Part shown: positions 39,715 to 50,067 of the stretch, one piece after another
Position numbering within the stretch: position 1 is the stretch's first letter
How the letters are laid out: every line of letters starts with the position of its first letter
Assembly: GCA_947447175.1 (NCBI GenBank)
Contig: CANFIM010000002.1
Span: forward strand, 1 to 64,000
Length of the DNA stretch: 64,000 nt
From: Acidimicrobiaceae bacterium
GTDB taxonomy: Bacteria > Actinomycetota > Acidimicrobiia > Acidimicrobiales > Ilumatobacteraceae
Direction of reading: 5' to 3'
Program-made: the position numbers and the translations under genes
The notes under the pieces: model-generated
The model's input: the letters and a program-made list of their open reading frames with translations, nothing else
What the model was told of the DNA's origin: nothing
Databases searched by the model: none

Positions 39715-40904
39715 AGTTTGACGGCGGACTTGAAGTCACTGAGGCGTGACAAGGTTTCCCATGTGAACTCAGGCTCGTTACGGCCAAAGTGACCATATGC
39801 CGCAGTCTTTGAATAGATGGGACGCTTCAAGTCAAGGTCGCGAACGATTGCACCTGGACGAAGGTCGAATACGTCACGCACTGCTTGCTCGATTGACTCT
39901 TCGCTCACCTTGTTGGTACCAAATGTTTCAACCAAGATGCTGATGGGGTGAGCCATACCGATTGCGTATGCAACTTGTACTTCACACTTCGACGCTGCGC
40001 CCGAAGCAACAACATGCTTTGCAACCCAACGAGCTGCATATGCAGCTGAACGGTCAACCTTTGAAGGATCCTTGCCTGAGAAAGCACCGCCACCGTGGCG
40101 ACCCATGCCGCCGTAGGTATCAACGATGATCTTTCGACCGGTAAGGCCAGTGTCAGCGTGCGGTCCACCAAGAATGAACTGACCTGTTGGGTTCACGTAG
40201 ATAGCGGGATTGTCGCCTGCGAATGCATCGGGAATGGTTGGCATGATGACTTGCTCGATGAGATCTGGGCGAATCTGTGTTTCACGATTCACTCCTGCAC
40301 CGTGCTGTGTTGAGATCAACACAGTGGACAACCGCACGGGGCGACCATTTTCGTACTCGAATGTCACCTGAGTCTTGCCGTCTGGGCGAAGGTACGGAAC
40401 CTGGCCGCTCTTACGCACTTCAGTGAGGCGCTCGGCCAAACGGTGAGCAAGCCAAATTGGCAATGGCATGAGATCTGGAGTCTCGTCACATGCGTACCCA
40501 AACATCATTCCTTGGTCGCCTGCACCCTGCTCGTCAAGAGCATCCTTGGTGCTTACACCACTACGGCGCTCTTCGGATGAGTCAACACCTTGGGCAATGT
40601 CGCGGCTTTGCTCATCGAGCGCCACAATCACACCACAGGTGTTGCTGTCAAAACCGAACTCGGCATTGTCATACCCAATGCGACGAATTGCTTCACGAGC
40701 GATCTTTGGAATATCAACGTATGCATCGGTAGTGATTTCACCTGACACAACACACAAACCAGTTGTGAGGAGTGTTTCACAAGCCACACGGCTGTTGGGA
40801 TCTTGAGCGAGCAATGCATCCAATACAGAGTCGGATACTTGGTCCGCCATCTTGTCAGGGTGACCTTCAGTAACGCTCTCAGATGTAAACGTGAAATTCC
40901 TCAC
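39711..40904 (-). CDS. metK: S-adenosylmethionine synthetase
   Basis: 397 residues, usual length. Motifs [24 protein letters not shown] and [21 protein letters not shown] are intact. It makes SAM from methionine and ATP. The start is GTG at 40904 with a strong GAGGAG site 6 bases upstream. Only 37 bases separate it from coaBC, too few for a SAM riboswitch. Its TGA stop overlaps the proposed CTG start of priA as CTGA. Confidence 0.97.
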   Translation of the reverse strand: MRNFTFTSESVTEGHPDKMADQVSDSVLDALLAQDPNSRVACETLLTTGLCVVSGEITTDAYVDIPKIAREAIRRIGYDNAEFGFDSNTCGVIVALDEQSRDIAQGVDSSEERRSGVSTKDALDEQGAGDQGMMFGYACDETPDLMPLPIWLAHRLAERLTEVRKSGQVPYLRPDGKTQVTFEYENGRPVRLSTVLISTQHGAGVNRETQIRPDLIEQVIMPTIPDAFAGDNPAIYVNPTGQFILGGPHADTGLTGRKIIVDTYGGMGRHGGGAFSGKDPSKVDRSAAYAARWVAKHVVASGAASKCEVQVAYAIGMAHPISILVETFGTNKVSEESIEQAVRDVFDLRPGAIVRDLDLKRPIYSKTAAYGHFGRNEPEFTWETLSRLSDFKSAVKL

Positions 40905-40941
40905 GATGACTCCTCATATATTTCGACCAAGTGGCCGAGTC

Positions 40942-42153
40942 CTATTGCGGACGAAGGGCCGTCCGCACAGCCAACACGCTATCCAATACGGCAGTAGCGA
41001 TTGTGTGTTTATCGGCCAGGGGCACAAAGGTTTCTGAACCATCAACCGAAATGATGGTGACAGCGTTCGTACTGTGACCAAAACCAACCCCGGGAGCCGA
41101 CACATCATTGGCAACAATGAGGTCAAGATTCTTCTTTTTCAGCTTTCCACGAGCGTTATCCACAACGTCGTCGGTTTCAGCGGCGAAGCCAACAAGAACT
41201 TGACCTGTGGATTTCGAAGCACCAAGCGCGGCAAGAATGTCAGGCGTGGGTTCCAACCTAATTTCAGGAATTCCATTGTGTTTTTTGATTTTGCCGTCAG
41301 CCACATGAACTGGTCGGAAATCAGCAACAGCAGCAGTCATCACCACAACATCTGATTGGGGCGCGTGCTGTTCAACTGCGTGCAACATCTGTGCGGCAGT
41401 CTCTACTTCAATCACTGATATGCCCGACAACGTTGGTCGGTCAACAGTGGAAATCAGAGTGACAGAGGCACCGCGCTTATGTGCTTCCTCCGCGATTGCA
41501 TAGCCCTGTTTTCCACTTGAACGATTTGCAATGACGCGAACAGCATCTATTGGCTCTCTCGTACCACCCGCAGTCACAACAACGGATAGTCCTGCAAGAT
41601 CGTGACCGCGACCAGACAATACGGATTCAACTGCCCCCACGATGGTGTCGGGGTCGGCCAAACGGCCCGCCCCAATGTCACCACCTGCTAGTCGACCTTC
41701 CTGAGGGTCAACAATGATGACGCCACGCGAACGTAGAACTTCAATGTTGTGCTGCACAGCCGGGTGTTCCCACATTTCCGTGTGCATTGCCGGGCAAATA
41801 ACGACGGGTGCGCGGGTAGCAATCAACGTTGCTGTCAAAAGGTCGTATGACGAACCAGTGGCGTACGCAGAAATAATGCGAGCAGTTGCGGGTGCCACCA
41901 CAATGACATCTGCATTCTGGCCAAGACGCGTGTGAGGAATTGGTGAGGCGTCATCCCACAGACTCGTGTGTACGGGTTCTGAAGCCAGTGCCGAGAACGT
42001 AACGGGACCAATGAAGCGATGAGCATCCTCGGTGAGAATGGGTGAGACATAGGCGCCTGCATCGACAAGCCGACGACATACTTCAACTGCTTTGTATGCA
42101 GCGATGCCACCGGAAATTCCGAGAACAATGCGACGGTCGTGAAATGCATTCAT
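40942..42153 (-). CDS. coaBC: Bifunctional phosphopantothenoylcysteine decarboxylase / phosphopantothenate-cysteine ligase
   Basis: 403 residues from the ATG at 42153. The CoaC flavin domain (about 1-180) has GISGGIAAYKAVEV and PAMHTEMWEHPAV (the PxMNxxMW motif with His for Asn, common in actinobacteria). The CoaB domain (about 190-400) has VVTAGGTREPIDAVRVIANRSSGKQG, KIKKH and NDVSAPGVGFGHSTN. It builds phosphopantetheine for coenzyme A. It follows rpoZ by 46 bases within the gmk-rpoZ-coaBC-metK string. Confidence 0.96.
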   Translation of the reverse strand: MNAFHDRRIVLGISGGIAAYKAVEVCRRLVDAGAYVSPILTEDAHRFIGPVTFSALASEPVHTSLWDDASPIPHTRLGQNADVIVVAPATARIISAYATGSSYDLLTATLIATRAPVVICPAMHTEMWEHPAVQHNIEVLRSRGVIIVDPQEGRLAGGDIGAGRLADPDTIVGAVESVLSGRGHDLAGLSVVVTAGGTREPIDAVRVIANRSSGKQGYAIAEEAHKRGASVTLISTVDRPTLSGISVIEVETAAQMLHAVEQHAPQSDVVVMTAAVADFRPVHVADGKIKKHNGIPEIRLEPTPDILAALGASKSTGQVLVGFAAETDDVVDNARGKLKKKNLDLIVANDVSAPGVGFGHSTNAVTIISVDGSETFVPLADKHTIATAVLDSVLAVRTALRPQ

Positions 42154-42199
42154 GCCGACCAAAACTTTCGAATGTGTGGAGCGACGAATGATCCGAGAA

Positions 42200-42541
42200 T
42201 TACTCGGCGTCTGACTCTGCTACTTCAGAATCGCCTGCACCGAACACAGCAGCCGCTTCAGCTTCCATGGCTGCCAACTCTTCTTCGTCGAATGGCACTC
42301 GCTCAACGCGCTCAATTTTGTCTGCTGCAATTTCTTCGAATGCAATGGAGAGTGGCTTACGAGCAACTGACGACACCTGTGGTGGAATCATGTGGCCGAG
42401 ACCCTCGCCCAACTGGTTGAAGTACGAGTTGATCTGACGTGCGCGGTACGACGCGAGGGTAACCAAGCTGAACTTCGAGTCGACGCGGTCAAGCAGACCC
42501 TCAATGTTTGGGTGAATCATGGAGTCGTGTTGACGTGACAT
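42200..42541 (-). CDS. rpoZ: DNA-directed RNA polymerase omega subunit
   Basis: 113 residues from the ATG at 42541. The omega signature is IEGLLDRVDSKFSLVTLASYRARQIN, then KPLSIAFEEIAADKI. The C-terminal 35 residues are very acidic. The start is decided by a GGAGG site 5 bases upstream, one of the best in the window. It lies 25 bases after gmk, the standard actinobacterial order. Confidence 0.95.
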   Translation of the reverse strand: MSRQHDSMIHPNIEGLLDRVDSKFSLVTLASYRARQINSYFNQLGEGLGHMIPPQVSSVARKPLSIAFEEIAADKIERVERVPFDEEELAAMEAEAAAVFGAGDSEVAESDAE

Positions 42542-42566
42542 GTGGACCTCCGAAGTCGGTAAAAGG

Positions 42567-43121
42567 TTATCGGCGCTGGCTTCTAGCGCCACCGATAATG
42601 GCCTGAATCTCGCCTACTGCCCGCTCTAGATCGTCGTTCACTACCACTGCATCGGCTCGTTCAGCCCCCAAACGCTCTTCTTCCTCGGCCTTTCGCAGAC
42701 GCTCCACCACGTGTTCTGGGGAGTCCCCGCGGCCCTGGAGACGACGCTGTTGCTCCTCGCGTGATGGTGGGCGAACGAAAACCAAAATGGCTTCGGGGTG
42801 TTGAACTTTGACCTGCTGGGCTCCGTGTAACTCAATTTCGAGCACGATGTCTTGACCAACATCAACCGATGGCAAAGGTGAGCCGTAGAAGTTGCCAAGA
42901 AATTCTGTCCACTCTAAGAATCCGTTTTCAGCAATTCGATCTTCAAATTGCTGACGAGAGACAAAGTGATAGGCCGTATCGGACTCCCCTTCGCGTTGTT
43001 GGCGAGTTGTCCACGACCGGCTGAGCCACAACATGGGGTCACGCGCAACGAGCGACTCCACGATGGTTCCCTTCCCTGCTCCCCCTGGCCCCGACACGAT
43101 GACAATGATGGGTGCGCTCAT
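42567..43121 (-). CDS. gmk: Guanylate kinase
   Basis: 184 residues from the ATG at 43121 (MSAPIIVIVSGPGGAGKGTI). The P-loop is GPGGAGKG (about 10-17); SWTTRQQREGESDTAYHFVS matches the GMP-binding segment, with TTRQQR for the usual TTRxxRxGE. It phosphorylates GMP to GDP. Its start overlaps the mihF stop (ATGA), so the two are coupled. Confidence 0.95.
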   Translation of the reverse strand: MSAPIIVIVSGPGGAGKGTIVESLVARDPMLWLSRSWTTRQQREGESDTAYHFVSRQQFEDRIAENGFLEWTEFLGNFYGSPLPSVDVGQDIVLEIELHGAQQVKVQHPEAILVFVRPPSREEQQRRLQGRGDSPEHVVERLRKAEEEERLGAERADAVVVNDDLERAVGEIQAIIGGARSQRR

Positions 43122-43405
43122 GCAGGAACCCCACATGCACTCAAGATGGTCTCAATGTGGCGTGGAGACAGATCGCTAATGCGTGAGAAGTGGTTAAGGC
43201 CCAACGATGCAAGCAAACGTCTGCCCGCAACCTTGCCGAGCGACGGGTGAACATCAAGCAACTTCACCACGTAGACACATTGGGTGGCCGCATCAGAATG
43301 TGAGAGCACGGTGGCAATGTCACCGCCCGCGGCAGAATCAACAGCCTTCTGACGAACAGAACGCAAGTGAGCGAGAGCTGCTAGATCTTCGGCACGTGGT
43401 TCCAT
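43118..43405 (-). CDS. mihF: Actinobacterial integration host factor MihF
   Basis: 95 residues from the ATG at 43405 (MEPRAEDLAALAHLRSVRQK). The helix-two-turn-helix DNA-binding region is at the C-terminus (LLDVHPSLGKVAGRRLLASLGLNHFSRISDLSPRH). This protein, specific to actinobacteria, bends DNA and is essential in mycobacteria; it is a taxonomic marker for the window. It lies directly upstream of gmk, as in other members of the phylum. Confidence 0.9.
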   Translation of the reverse strand: MEPRAEDLAALAHLRSVRQKAVDSAAGGDIATVLSHSDAATQCVYVVKLLDVHPSLGKVAGRRLLASLGLNHFSRISDLSPRHIETILSACGVPA

Positions 43406-43416
43406 GTAGCAATGAT

Positions 43417-43436
43417 AGTTGCGTCGCGCCGCAACT
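43417..43436 (-). terminator. Hairpin between pyrD and mihF
   Basis: AGTTGCG and CGCAACT form a perfect 7-bp stem around a six-base loop, in the 50-base gap after pyrD. The T-run is weak, so it may only attenuate the pyr transcript or be a 3' end stabiliser. Confidence 0.35.
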
Positions 43437-43455
43437 GACACGACATGCAGATGCG

Positions 43456-44406
43456 CTACTTCTTGTGAACTAGTGAGGTGATGTCGCCCCATGAGTGGGC
43501 TCCGCGAGACCTAGCGATCATTGCTGCTTCACATGCAATTCGCCACGTGGCATCGGGTCGGGCGAACGTGGCCGTGCCCACTTGCACAGCATTAGCCCCG
43601 GCCATCATCATTTCAACGGCATCAGCACCCGAGGCAACACCGCCGACCCCAACAATTGACACTTCAGGGAGCGCCGACCGCACATCGTGCACGGCACGAA
43701 CAGCAATGGGATGAATTGCAGGGCCCGAAAGACCACCGCCGCCGTTGCCAAGAGAATATGTAGCCGAATCAACATCAATTTGCATTCCCAGCATCGTGTT
43801 AATGAGCGTGAGTGCTGATGCGCCTGCATCGGTAACCGTGACAGCTACTTCAACAATCCTGTCTGTGTTCGCACTGAGTTTTGCCCACACTGGCACACGA
43901 ACTACACGCGCAACTGCTGAAATGATTTGACCCGCTAACGATGGGTCATGAGCAATGATGCCACTACGGCCTTCAAGATTGGGGCACGAAAGATTTACTT
44001 CAAGAGCAATACACCGGTGTTCGATACCAGCAAGTTGTTCCGCAGCCTGAACATATTCGGCAACTGTGCGTCCCCAAATGCTGACAACAACTGCGGCACC
44101 AACACTTTCAATTTTTGGTAGAGAAGCTTGTATCCATTCAGTGACACCTGGCCCCTGTAACCCAACAGCATTCATCATGCCCGACTCTGAAACATGCACT
44201 CGTGGTGCTGGATTCCCCGCCCACGGTTCATGAAACAGACTCTTCGCAGTTACTGCACCCAACTTTTGTAGCGGCATATACGAACCAAGTTCAACATCGT
44301 GCCCACTGGTTCCCGATGCAGTCATGAATGGATTGCGAAGAGAAACACCACCAACATCAACTGCTCCGAGCGCTTGTAGCGCCTTCTCCCCGCGTCGCAT
44401 GTTCAT
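43456..44406 (-). CDS. pyrD: Dihydroorotate dehydrogenase, class 1B catalytic subunit
   Basis: 316 residues from the ATG at 44406, which overlaps the carB stop (TAATG). GVSLRNPFMTASGTSGHDVE, ALEVNLSCPNLEGRSGI and the FMN-phosphate loop VGVGGVASGADAVEMMMAGA identify class 1; the NLSCPN loop and lengths fit class 1B (NAD-linked). Class 1B enzymes normally require PyrK, an iron-sulfur flavoprotein, but no pyrK lies in this operon. It oxidises dihydroorotate to orotate. pyrF, which often follows in actinobacteria, is absent here. Confidence 0.93.
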   Translation of the reverse strand: MNMRRGEKALQALGAVDVGGVSLRNPFMTASGTSGHDVELGSYMPLQKLGAVTAKSLFHEPWAGNPAPRVHVSESGMMNAVGLQGPGVTEWIQASLPKIESVGAAVVVSIWGRTVAEYVQAAEQLAGIEHRCIALEVNLSCPNLEGRSGIIAHDPSLAGQIISAVARVVRVPVWAKLSANTDRIVEVAVTVTDAGASALTLINTMLGMQIDVDSATYSLGNGGGGLSGPAIHPIAVRAVHDVRSALPEVSIVGVGGVASGADAVEMMMAGANAVQVGTATFARPDATWRIACEAAMIARSRGAHSWGDITSLVHKK

Positions 44407-47400
44407 TACCGGCCGTGATATTCCTGCAACGAGCGTACTTCCACTTCGGAATGCGATTGTTCCCATAAGCCGTTGACAGCAGCCAACGCGGCTTCCACTG
44501 TGGTTACAGATGACACTCTGTTGGTATTCGCAGCTTTTCGAATAGCTTCACCGTCTTCGCGAGAGCCACGACCATGAGGAGTATTCACTACGAAACTGAT
44601 TGCACCTTGTGCAACTAATTCCACTGCGTTATCCATGCTGGAGCCTTCAATTTCCGACAACTTGCCTACCACTCGATCCACGGGCTCTCCGAACTTTTCA
44701 AGATACGCAGCTGTTCCAGTGGTTGCAGCAATACCTAAACCAAGTTCTCGCAATCGCTTCGCAACAACGAGGCCGGCTGGTTTGTCTCCATCGTTCAATG
44801 ACAAGAACACCATTCCAGACGTTGGCAGAACAGTTCCTGCCGCCGATTGAGATTTCACGAATGCCCGACCAAATGTGCGGTCGATACCCATCACTTCACC
44901 GGTCGAACGCATTTCAGGTCCGAGTGCCGTATCTACTTCTGGGAATCGGTTGAAAGGAAGCACAGCTTCCTTCACTGATACGTGTCCACCAGAGACTGGA
45001 GGGGTGAGAAGCCCCTCAGCACGCAGTTCAGCAAGAGTTGCACCAAGCATCACTCGGCTTGCAACTTTTGCCAATGGAACACCAGTGGCCTTAGCAACGA
45101 ATGGAACTGTTCGAGAGGCACGGGGGTTCGCTTCAATCACATACACCGTGGTTCCCAACACTGCGAACTGAACGTTGATGAGACCGCGCACGTCGAGAGC
45201 CTTTGCAATGGCCGAGGTGTATGAACTGATTACTTCAACAACCCAGGACGGAAGGGTTTGTGGCGGAATGGCACATGCAGAGTCGCCAGAGTGAACTCCG
45301 GCTTCTTCCACGTGTTCCATTACTCCACCAATCAACACTTCACCCGTGTGGTCACGAATTGCATCCACGTCGACTTCTGTGGCGTCTTCGAGGAAGCGGT
45401 CAATGAGAACAGGACGTTCCGCACTGAGGCCACCTTCTTTGCCGAGACTTCCGTCTGCTGCAAGTTGTTCCATGGCACGCTTCAGTGCGTCGCGGTCGTG
45501 AACGATTTGCATTGCACGTCCGCCCAGCACATAACTCGGACGCACCAACACGGGGTATCCCACTCGGTCAGCAATGGTGTTTGCTTCGTCGATGGTGACA
45601 GCAGTACCGCCCGGGGGTTGTGGAATCGACAGACTGTCGCACAGTTGATTCCATTTCTCACGGTCTTCGGCAAGGTCGATCGAATGTGGCGAGGTGCCAG
45701 CGATGATTGCCGGATCAATCAGACCAGACAACTTCAAAGGCGTTTGTCCACCGAGGCTCACGATGACCTTCGGTGCGACTCCACCCGACGCTGCAGTCTC
45801 TGCTGCAATCACATTCAAAACATCTTCGCGAGTTAACGGTTCGAAGTACAGACGATCTGATGTGTCGTAATCAGTGGAAACAGTTTCAGGGTTGCAGTTC
45901 ACCATCACTGTTTCGTATCCAGCAGCGCGCAATGCAAAACTTGCATGCACGCAGCAGTAGTCAAATTCAATTCCTTGGCCAATGCGGTTTGGACCAGAGC
46001 CCAAAATGATGACGCGAGGTCGATCTGACGGACGCACTTCGTTTTCGTCTTCATACGTTGAGTAGTGATACGGAGTCTGTGCCGCAAACTCTGCGCTGCA
46101 GGTGTCAACTGTTTTGTACGTAGGAATCACATTGAGAGATTCGCGATGTGCGCGGACAGCTAACTCATCGGCGCCGAGAAGATATGCAAGTTGTGCGTCG
46201 GAAAATCCGAGACGCTTGGCCCGACGCATTTCTGACTTCGTAATTGCTGGCAAGGTCTTGCCATTCAACGAGGCACGCTCATCAACAATGATTTGCATTT
46301 GATCAAGGAACCACGGATCAATCTTGGTGCGGTCATGCACCGTGTCGATACCTATTCCGCGTTGTAGGGCTTCGCCTACTTGGAAGATGCGCTCGGGGGT
46401 TGCAACGGATGCCTTCGCCAGGAGAGCTTCGTTGTCTAGCGAGTCATACAGGTTTTCACCTGGGTCACAGTTCAATCCAAGGCGCCCTTGCTCAAGAGAC
46501 CGAAGTGCCTTCTGCAAACTTTCTGGGAAGGTACGGCCAATAGCCATTGCCTCACCCACGCTCTGCATCTGAGTACCCAAGATGCCAGATGTGCCTGGCA
46601 ACTTCTCAAAGGCCCAACGGGGAATCTTTGTCACCACGTAGTCAATGGTGGGCTCGAAACTCGCTGGCGTCATGCGTGTGATGTCGTTCGGAATTTCATC
46701 CAACGTGTATCCCACCGCAAGCTTGGCTGCAATCTTTGCAATGGGGAAACCGGTTGCCTTCGATGCAAGTGCCGATGAACGTGACACGCGAGGGTTCATT
46801 TCGATGACCACCATGTCGCCATTGGCAGGGTTCAGTGCGAACTGAACGTTAGAACCACCGGTTTCTACACCCACGCGACGAATACATGCCAGCGCAGCAT
46901 CACGCATTTTTTGGTATTCAACATCAGACAACGTTTGAGCTGGCGCCACCGTGATGGAGTCTCCCGTGTGAACACCCATCGGGTCAAAGTTTTCAATGCT
47001 GCAGATGATGACGCAGTTGTCTGCCTTATCACGCATCACTTCGAGTTCGTATTCCTTCCAACCAACGATGGAGGTTTCAATCAGAATTTCGCGAATCGGG
47101 CTGGCATCAAGTCCGTCGCTCGCAATCTTGAGGAACTCCTCCATTGTGTTTGCGATACCAGTGCCGCGTCCGCCAAGAATGTAAGCAGGACGGATGATGA
47201 CAGGCAGTCCAATTTCAGCAAGAACTGTTTTGGACTCTTCCATGTTGTGCGCAACGCCACTACGAGGTACGTCGAGACCAATTTCAATCATCGCCTGTTT
47301 GAACTTGTCACGATCTTCTGCTGTTTCAATTGCCTCTGCGTTTGCGCCGATGAGTTCAGGTGTGCCCGGCACACCAACAAGCCCCTGTGCGAACAACGCC

Positions 47401-47699
47401 ATCGCAAGATTCAGCCCGGTCTGCCCACCAAGAGTTGGCAGAACTGCATCTGGCTTCTCACGTTCAATAATCTTCGCGAGTATCTCGGGCGTGAGCGGCT
47501 CTATGTAGGTGCGGTCTGCAAAGTCTGGGTCAGTCATGATGGTTGCAGGGTTCGAGTTCGCAAGAATCACGCGATAGCCCTCTTCCTTCAACACGCGACA
47601 TGCCTGTGTGCCTGAATAGTCAAACTCGCAAGCCTGGCCAATAACGATGGGACCTGAACCGATAATCAGGATGCTTTTGAGATCATTACGACGAGGCAT
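44406..47699 (-). CDS. carB: Carbamoyl-phosphate synthase large chain
   Basis: 1097 residues with the expected layout: two homologous ATP-grasp halves (about 1-400 and 555-935), an oligomerisation domain (about 400-550) and the C-terminal allosteric MGS-like domain (about 940-1097). It begins [20 protein letters not shown], and [20 protein letters not shown] opens the second half. It makes carbamoyl phosphate for both pyrimidines and arginine, linking the pyr and arg clusters in this window. The ATG abuts the carA stop with 1-base overlap. Confidence 0.97.
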   Translation of the reverse strand: MPRRNDLKSILIIGSGPIVIGQACEFDYSGTQACRVLKEEGYRVILANSNPATIMTDPDFADRTYIEPLTPEILAKIIEREKPDAVLPTLGGQTGLNLAMALFAQGLVGVPGTPELIGANAEAIETAEDRDKFKQAMIEIGLDVPRSGVAHNMEESKTVLAEIGLPVIIRPAYILGGRGTGIANTMEEFLKIASDGLDASPIREILIETSIVGWKEYELEVMRDKADNCVIICSIENFDPMGVHTGDSITVAPAQTLSDVEYQKMRDAALACIRRVGVETGGSNVQFALNPANGDMVVIEMNPRVSRSSALASKATGFPIAKIAAKLAVGYTLDEIPNDITRMTPASFEPTIDYVVTKIPRWAFEKLPGTSGILGTQMQSVGEAMAIGRTFPESLQKALRSLEQGRLGLNCDPGENLYDSLDNEALLAKASVATPERIFQVGEALQRGIGIDTVHDRTKIDPWFLDQMQIIVDERASLNGKTLPAITKSEMRRAKRLGFSDAQLAYLLGADELAVRAHRESLNVIPTYKTVDTCSAEFAAQTPYHYSTYEDENEVRPSDRPRVIILGSGPNRIGQGIEFDYCCVHASFALRAAGYETVMVNCNPETVSTDYDTSDRLYFEPLTREDVLNVIAAETAASGGVAPKVIVSLGGQTPLKLSGLIDPAIIAGTSPHSIDLAEDREKWNQLCDSLSIPQPPGGTAVTIDEANTIADRVGYPVLVRPSYVLGGRAMQIVHDRDALKRAMEQLAADGSLGKEGGLSAERPVLIDRFLEDATEVDVDAIRDHTGEVLIGGVMEHVEEAGVHSGDSACAIPPQTLPSWVVEVISSYTSAIAKALDVRGLINVQFAVLGTTVYVIEANPRASRTVPFVAKATGVPLAKVASRVMLGATLAELRAEGLLTPPVSGGHVSVKEAVLPFNRFPEVDTALGPEMRSTGEVMGIDRTFGRAFVKSQSAAGTVLPTSGMVFLSLNDGDKPAGLVVAKRLRELGLGIAATTGTAAYLEKFGEPVDRVVGKLSEIEGSSMDNAVELVAQGAISFVVNTPHGRGSREDGEAIRKAANTNRVSSVTTVEAALAAVNGLWEQSHSEVEVRSLQEYHGR

Positions 47700-48787
47700 T
47701 ACTTGCCCTCCATCATTTCTGCGAATTGAGCGAATAAGTAACGGCTGTCATGCGGACCAGGACCAGCCTCCGGGTGATATTGCACGCTGTATGCCGGAAG
47801 ATTGCGTAAACGCATTCCTTCATTGGTGTTGTCATTCAAATTGAGGTGAGTGATATCAGCGACGCCCGAGAGCGAATCGGGGTCAACACAGAAGTTGTGG
47901 TTTTGGCTAGTGATCTCAACTGCGCCCGTTGCAAGATTGCGAACGGGATGGTTTCCGCCGTGATGTCCGAATGGCAGTTTGAATGTGTGACCACCAAATG
48001 CGCGTGACAACAATTGGTGCCCGAGACAGATACCAAAAGTTGGTGTTCCGGCTTCCACGATTGAACGAATGTGCGCTGTTGCGTCGCCCACCATCTCTGG
48101 GTCCCCCGGACCGTTCGACAAAAATACGCCCTGCGGATTCATGGCCAACACCTCTTCAGCAGTGGTGTGTGCTGGCACAACTGTCACCGTTGCAATCTCT
48201 GACAGGCACCGAAGAATTGTTGTCTTGATGCCAAAGTCATAGGCCACAACAGAGAACTTTCCGCTTCCGTATGTATAGGCATTTGGCGTAGTGACATCGG
48301 CGACCAAGTTGATGCCAGATGTACCCCGCTCTGCTTGTGCTGCAGCCAGCAATGACTTTTCGTCAGCTGTACCGAAAGCACCTCGCAATGAGCCGGAATC
48401 TCGCAACACACGTGTCAGGCGACGAGTATCTAGCCCACCAATTCCTGGCAAGTTGAAGTGCTTCAACATTGCATCAAGACTTTGCTCGCTGCGCCAATTG
48501 CTGTGACGTCGCGCCATGTCACGCACAATGACGCCACGTGCAAATGTTCCACGAGACTCCGCATCAAGCGATGTTGTGCCGTAGTTACCAATGTGCGCAG
48601 TTGTAAATGTGATGATTTGACCGGCATAGGAGGGATCAGAAATCACTTCTTGATATCCAGTCAGTGTGGTGTTGAACACCACTTCGCCTGCTGCGATTCC
48701 ATTTGCTGGCACGTGGCCGAATGATTCTCCTTCAAAAACTGAACCATCTTCCAGCACTAGTGCAATCTCTGTAATTCCCGAGCTCAT
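47699..48787 (-). CDS. carA: Carbamoyl-phosphate synthase small chain
   Basis: 362 residues. The N-terminal domain has [16 protein letters not shown] and [25 protein letters not shown]. The glutaminase domain has the nucleophile cysteine in [16 protein letters not shown] and the catalytic His in [13 protein letters not shown]. It supplies ammonia to CarB. It overlaps pyrC by 4 bases (ATGA). Confidence 0.96.
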   Translation of the reverse strand: MSSGITEIALVLEDGSVFEGESFGHVPANGIAAGEVVFNTTLTGYQEVISDPSYAGQIITFTTAHIGNYGTTSLDAESRGTFARGVIVRDMARRHSNWRSEQSLDAMLKHFNLPGIGGLDTRRLTRVLRDSGSLRGAFGTADEKSLLAAAQAERGTSGINLVADVTTPNAYTYGSGKFSVVAYDFGIKTTILRCLSEIATVTVVPAHTTAEEVLAMNPQGVFLSNGPGDPEMVGDATAHIRSIVEAGTPTFGICLGHQLLSRAFGGHTFKLPFGHHGGNHPVRNLATGAVEITSQNHNFCVDPDSLSGVADITHLNLNDNTNEGMRLRNLPAYSVQYHPEAGPGPHDSRYLFAQFAEMMEGK

Positions 48788-50067
48788 TTGAGAGCCTTCC
48801 CTTCTTGTACAACCAATTGTCCGCGGAACATTGTGTGATGCACCTTTCCGCGTACTTCCATGCCGTGATACGGCGTGTTCTTGCTACGACTTGCGAGTTC
48901 ATCGCGCGAGACTGTCCACACTGATGTGGTGTCCCAAACAGCGATATTTGCGGGCTCACCCACTGCAATCGGGCGACCATGTCGATCATTGATGCCAGCG
49001 ATGCGAGCAGGACTCCAGGACATCACTTCAACGATGCGACGTGGGTCAGCGTTCACTGCAGTATTCACAACCGCCAGTGCGGTCTCGAGACCCAGCATTC
49101 CCGGAGGAGCGGCATCAAGTGGCTGTTCTTTCGTATGTGATGCATGCGGTGCATGGTCAGTAGCAACTGCATCGATGGTGCCATCAAGCAGGCCAGTCTT
49201 CAGCGCGTCAATATCTGCAATCGTTCGCAGTGGCGGATTCACCTTAAAGAGCGGATTAAAGCCACGGAGAAGTTCATCGTTCAAAGCCAGGTGATGCGGA
49301 GTGACCTCTGCCGTCACAGGCAGTCCATCGGCCTTTGCGCGTCGCACTAATTCCACACTGCCTGCTGTTGACAGGTGCAAGAAGTGCATCGGTGCGCCCG
49401 TGAGTCGCACTAACTCAATATCGCGATGCAACATCAGTTCTTCAGCAATTGATGGCCAACCGGGCACGCCCATTGAGGAACAACACGCGCCTTCATGCAT
49501 CACGGCACCTTCTGTGAGGCGAGACACTTCACAGTGTTGTGCGAGCGTGACGCCGAGTGGCGCTGCGTATTCAAGTGCTCGTCGCATGAGCAATGGGTCT
49601 TGAACGCCATTGCCGTCATCAGTAAAAATTCGCACGCCTTCTTTGGCTAATGATTCATAGGGAGCCAATTGTGTTCCGTTACGTCCCATCGTGATGCAGC
49701 CCGATGGAACCACTTCACAGAGTCCGGCGGCTTCACCACGCTCACGTACAAATCGCACCACCATCACCGAGTCTTGTGCTGGGTCAGTATTTGGCATTGC
49801 AACAACTGCGGTGTATCCACCACGAGCTGCAGCGCGACTACCAGTTTCAATAGTTTCTGCTTCTTCTTTGCCTGGTTCACGTAGATGCGTATGAAGATCT
49901 ACGAATCCGGAGGAAACGTAGGAGCCGGTGATGTCAATAACGGTGTCACCGTCCAGGGATGGGCCTACTGCGTCGATGACGCCTTGAGAAACGCGAACAT
50001 CCGCAACAACATTGCCATCGGGATTAATCACTGTTCCACCGCGGAACACAATTGATTTCTTGCTCAT
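48784..50067 (-). CDS. pyrC: Dihydroorotase, class I
   Basis: 427 residues of the amidohydrolase superfamily. Zinc ligands are visible in GFVDLHTHLREPGKEEAET (HxH), TLAQHCE, FLHLSTAGS and ATDHAPH. The length and the LREPG motif mark the class I, bacillus-type enzyme. It cyclises carbamoyl aspartate. Its start overlaps the pyrB stop by 4 bases, so it is translationally coupled. Confidence 0.96.
   Translation of the reverse strand: MSKKSIVFRGGTVINPDGNVVADVRVSQGVIDAVGPSLDGDTVIDITGSYVSSGFVDLHTHLREPGKEEAETIETGSRAAARGGYTAVVAMPNTDPAQDSVMVVRFVRERGEAAGLCEVVPSGCITMGRNGTQLAPYESLAKEGVRIFTDDGNGVQDPLLMRRALEYAAPLGVTLAQHCEVSRLTEGAVMHEGACCSSMGVPGWPSIAEELMLHRDIELVRLTGAPMHFLHLSTAGSVELVRRAKADGLPVTAEVTPHHLALNDELLRGFNPLFKVNPPLRTIADIDALKTGLLDGTIDAVATDHAPHASHTKEQPLDAAPPGMLGLETALAVVNTAVNADPRRIVEVMSWSPARIAGINDRHGRPIAVGEPANIAVWDTTSVWTVSRDELASRSKNTPYHGMEVRGKVHHTMFRGQLVVQEGKALK

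Noticed and set aside
40905..40941. Possible SAM riboswitch before metK
   Set aside because: Only 37 bases separate metK from coaBC, and no conserved riboswitch core is visible.
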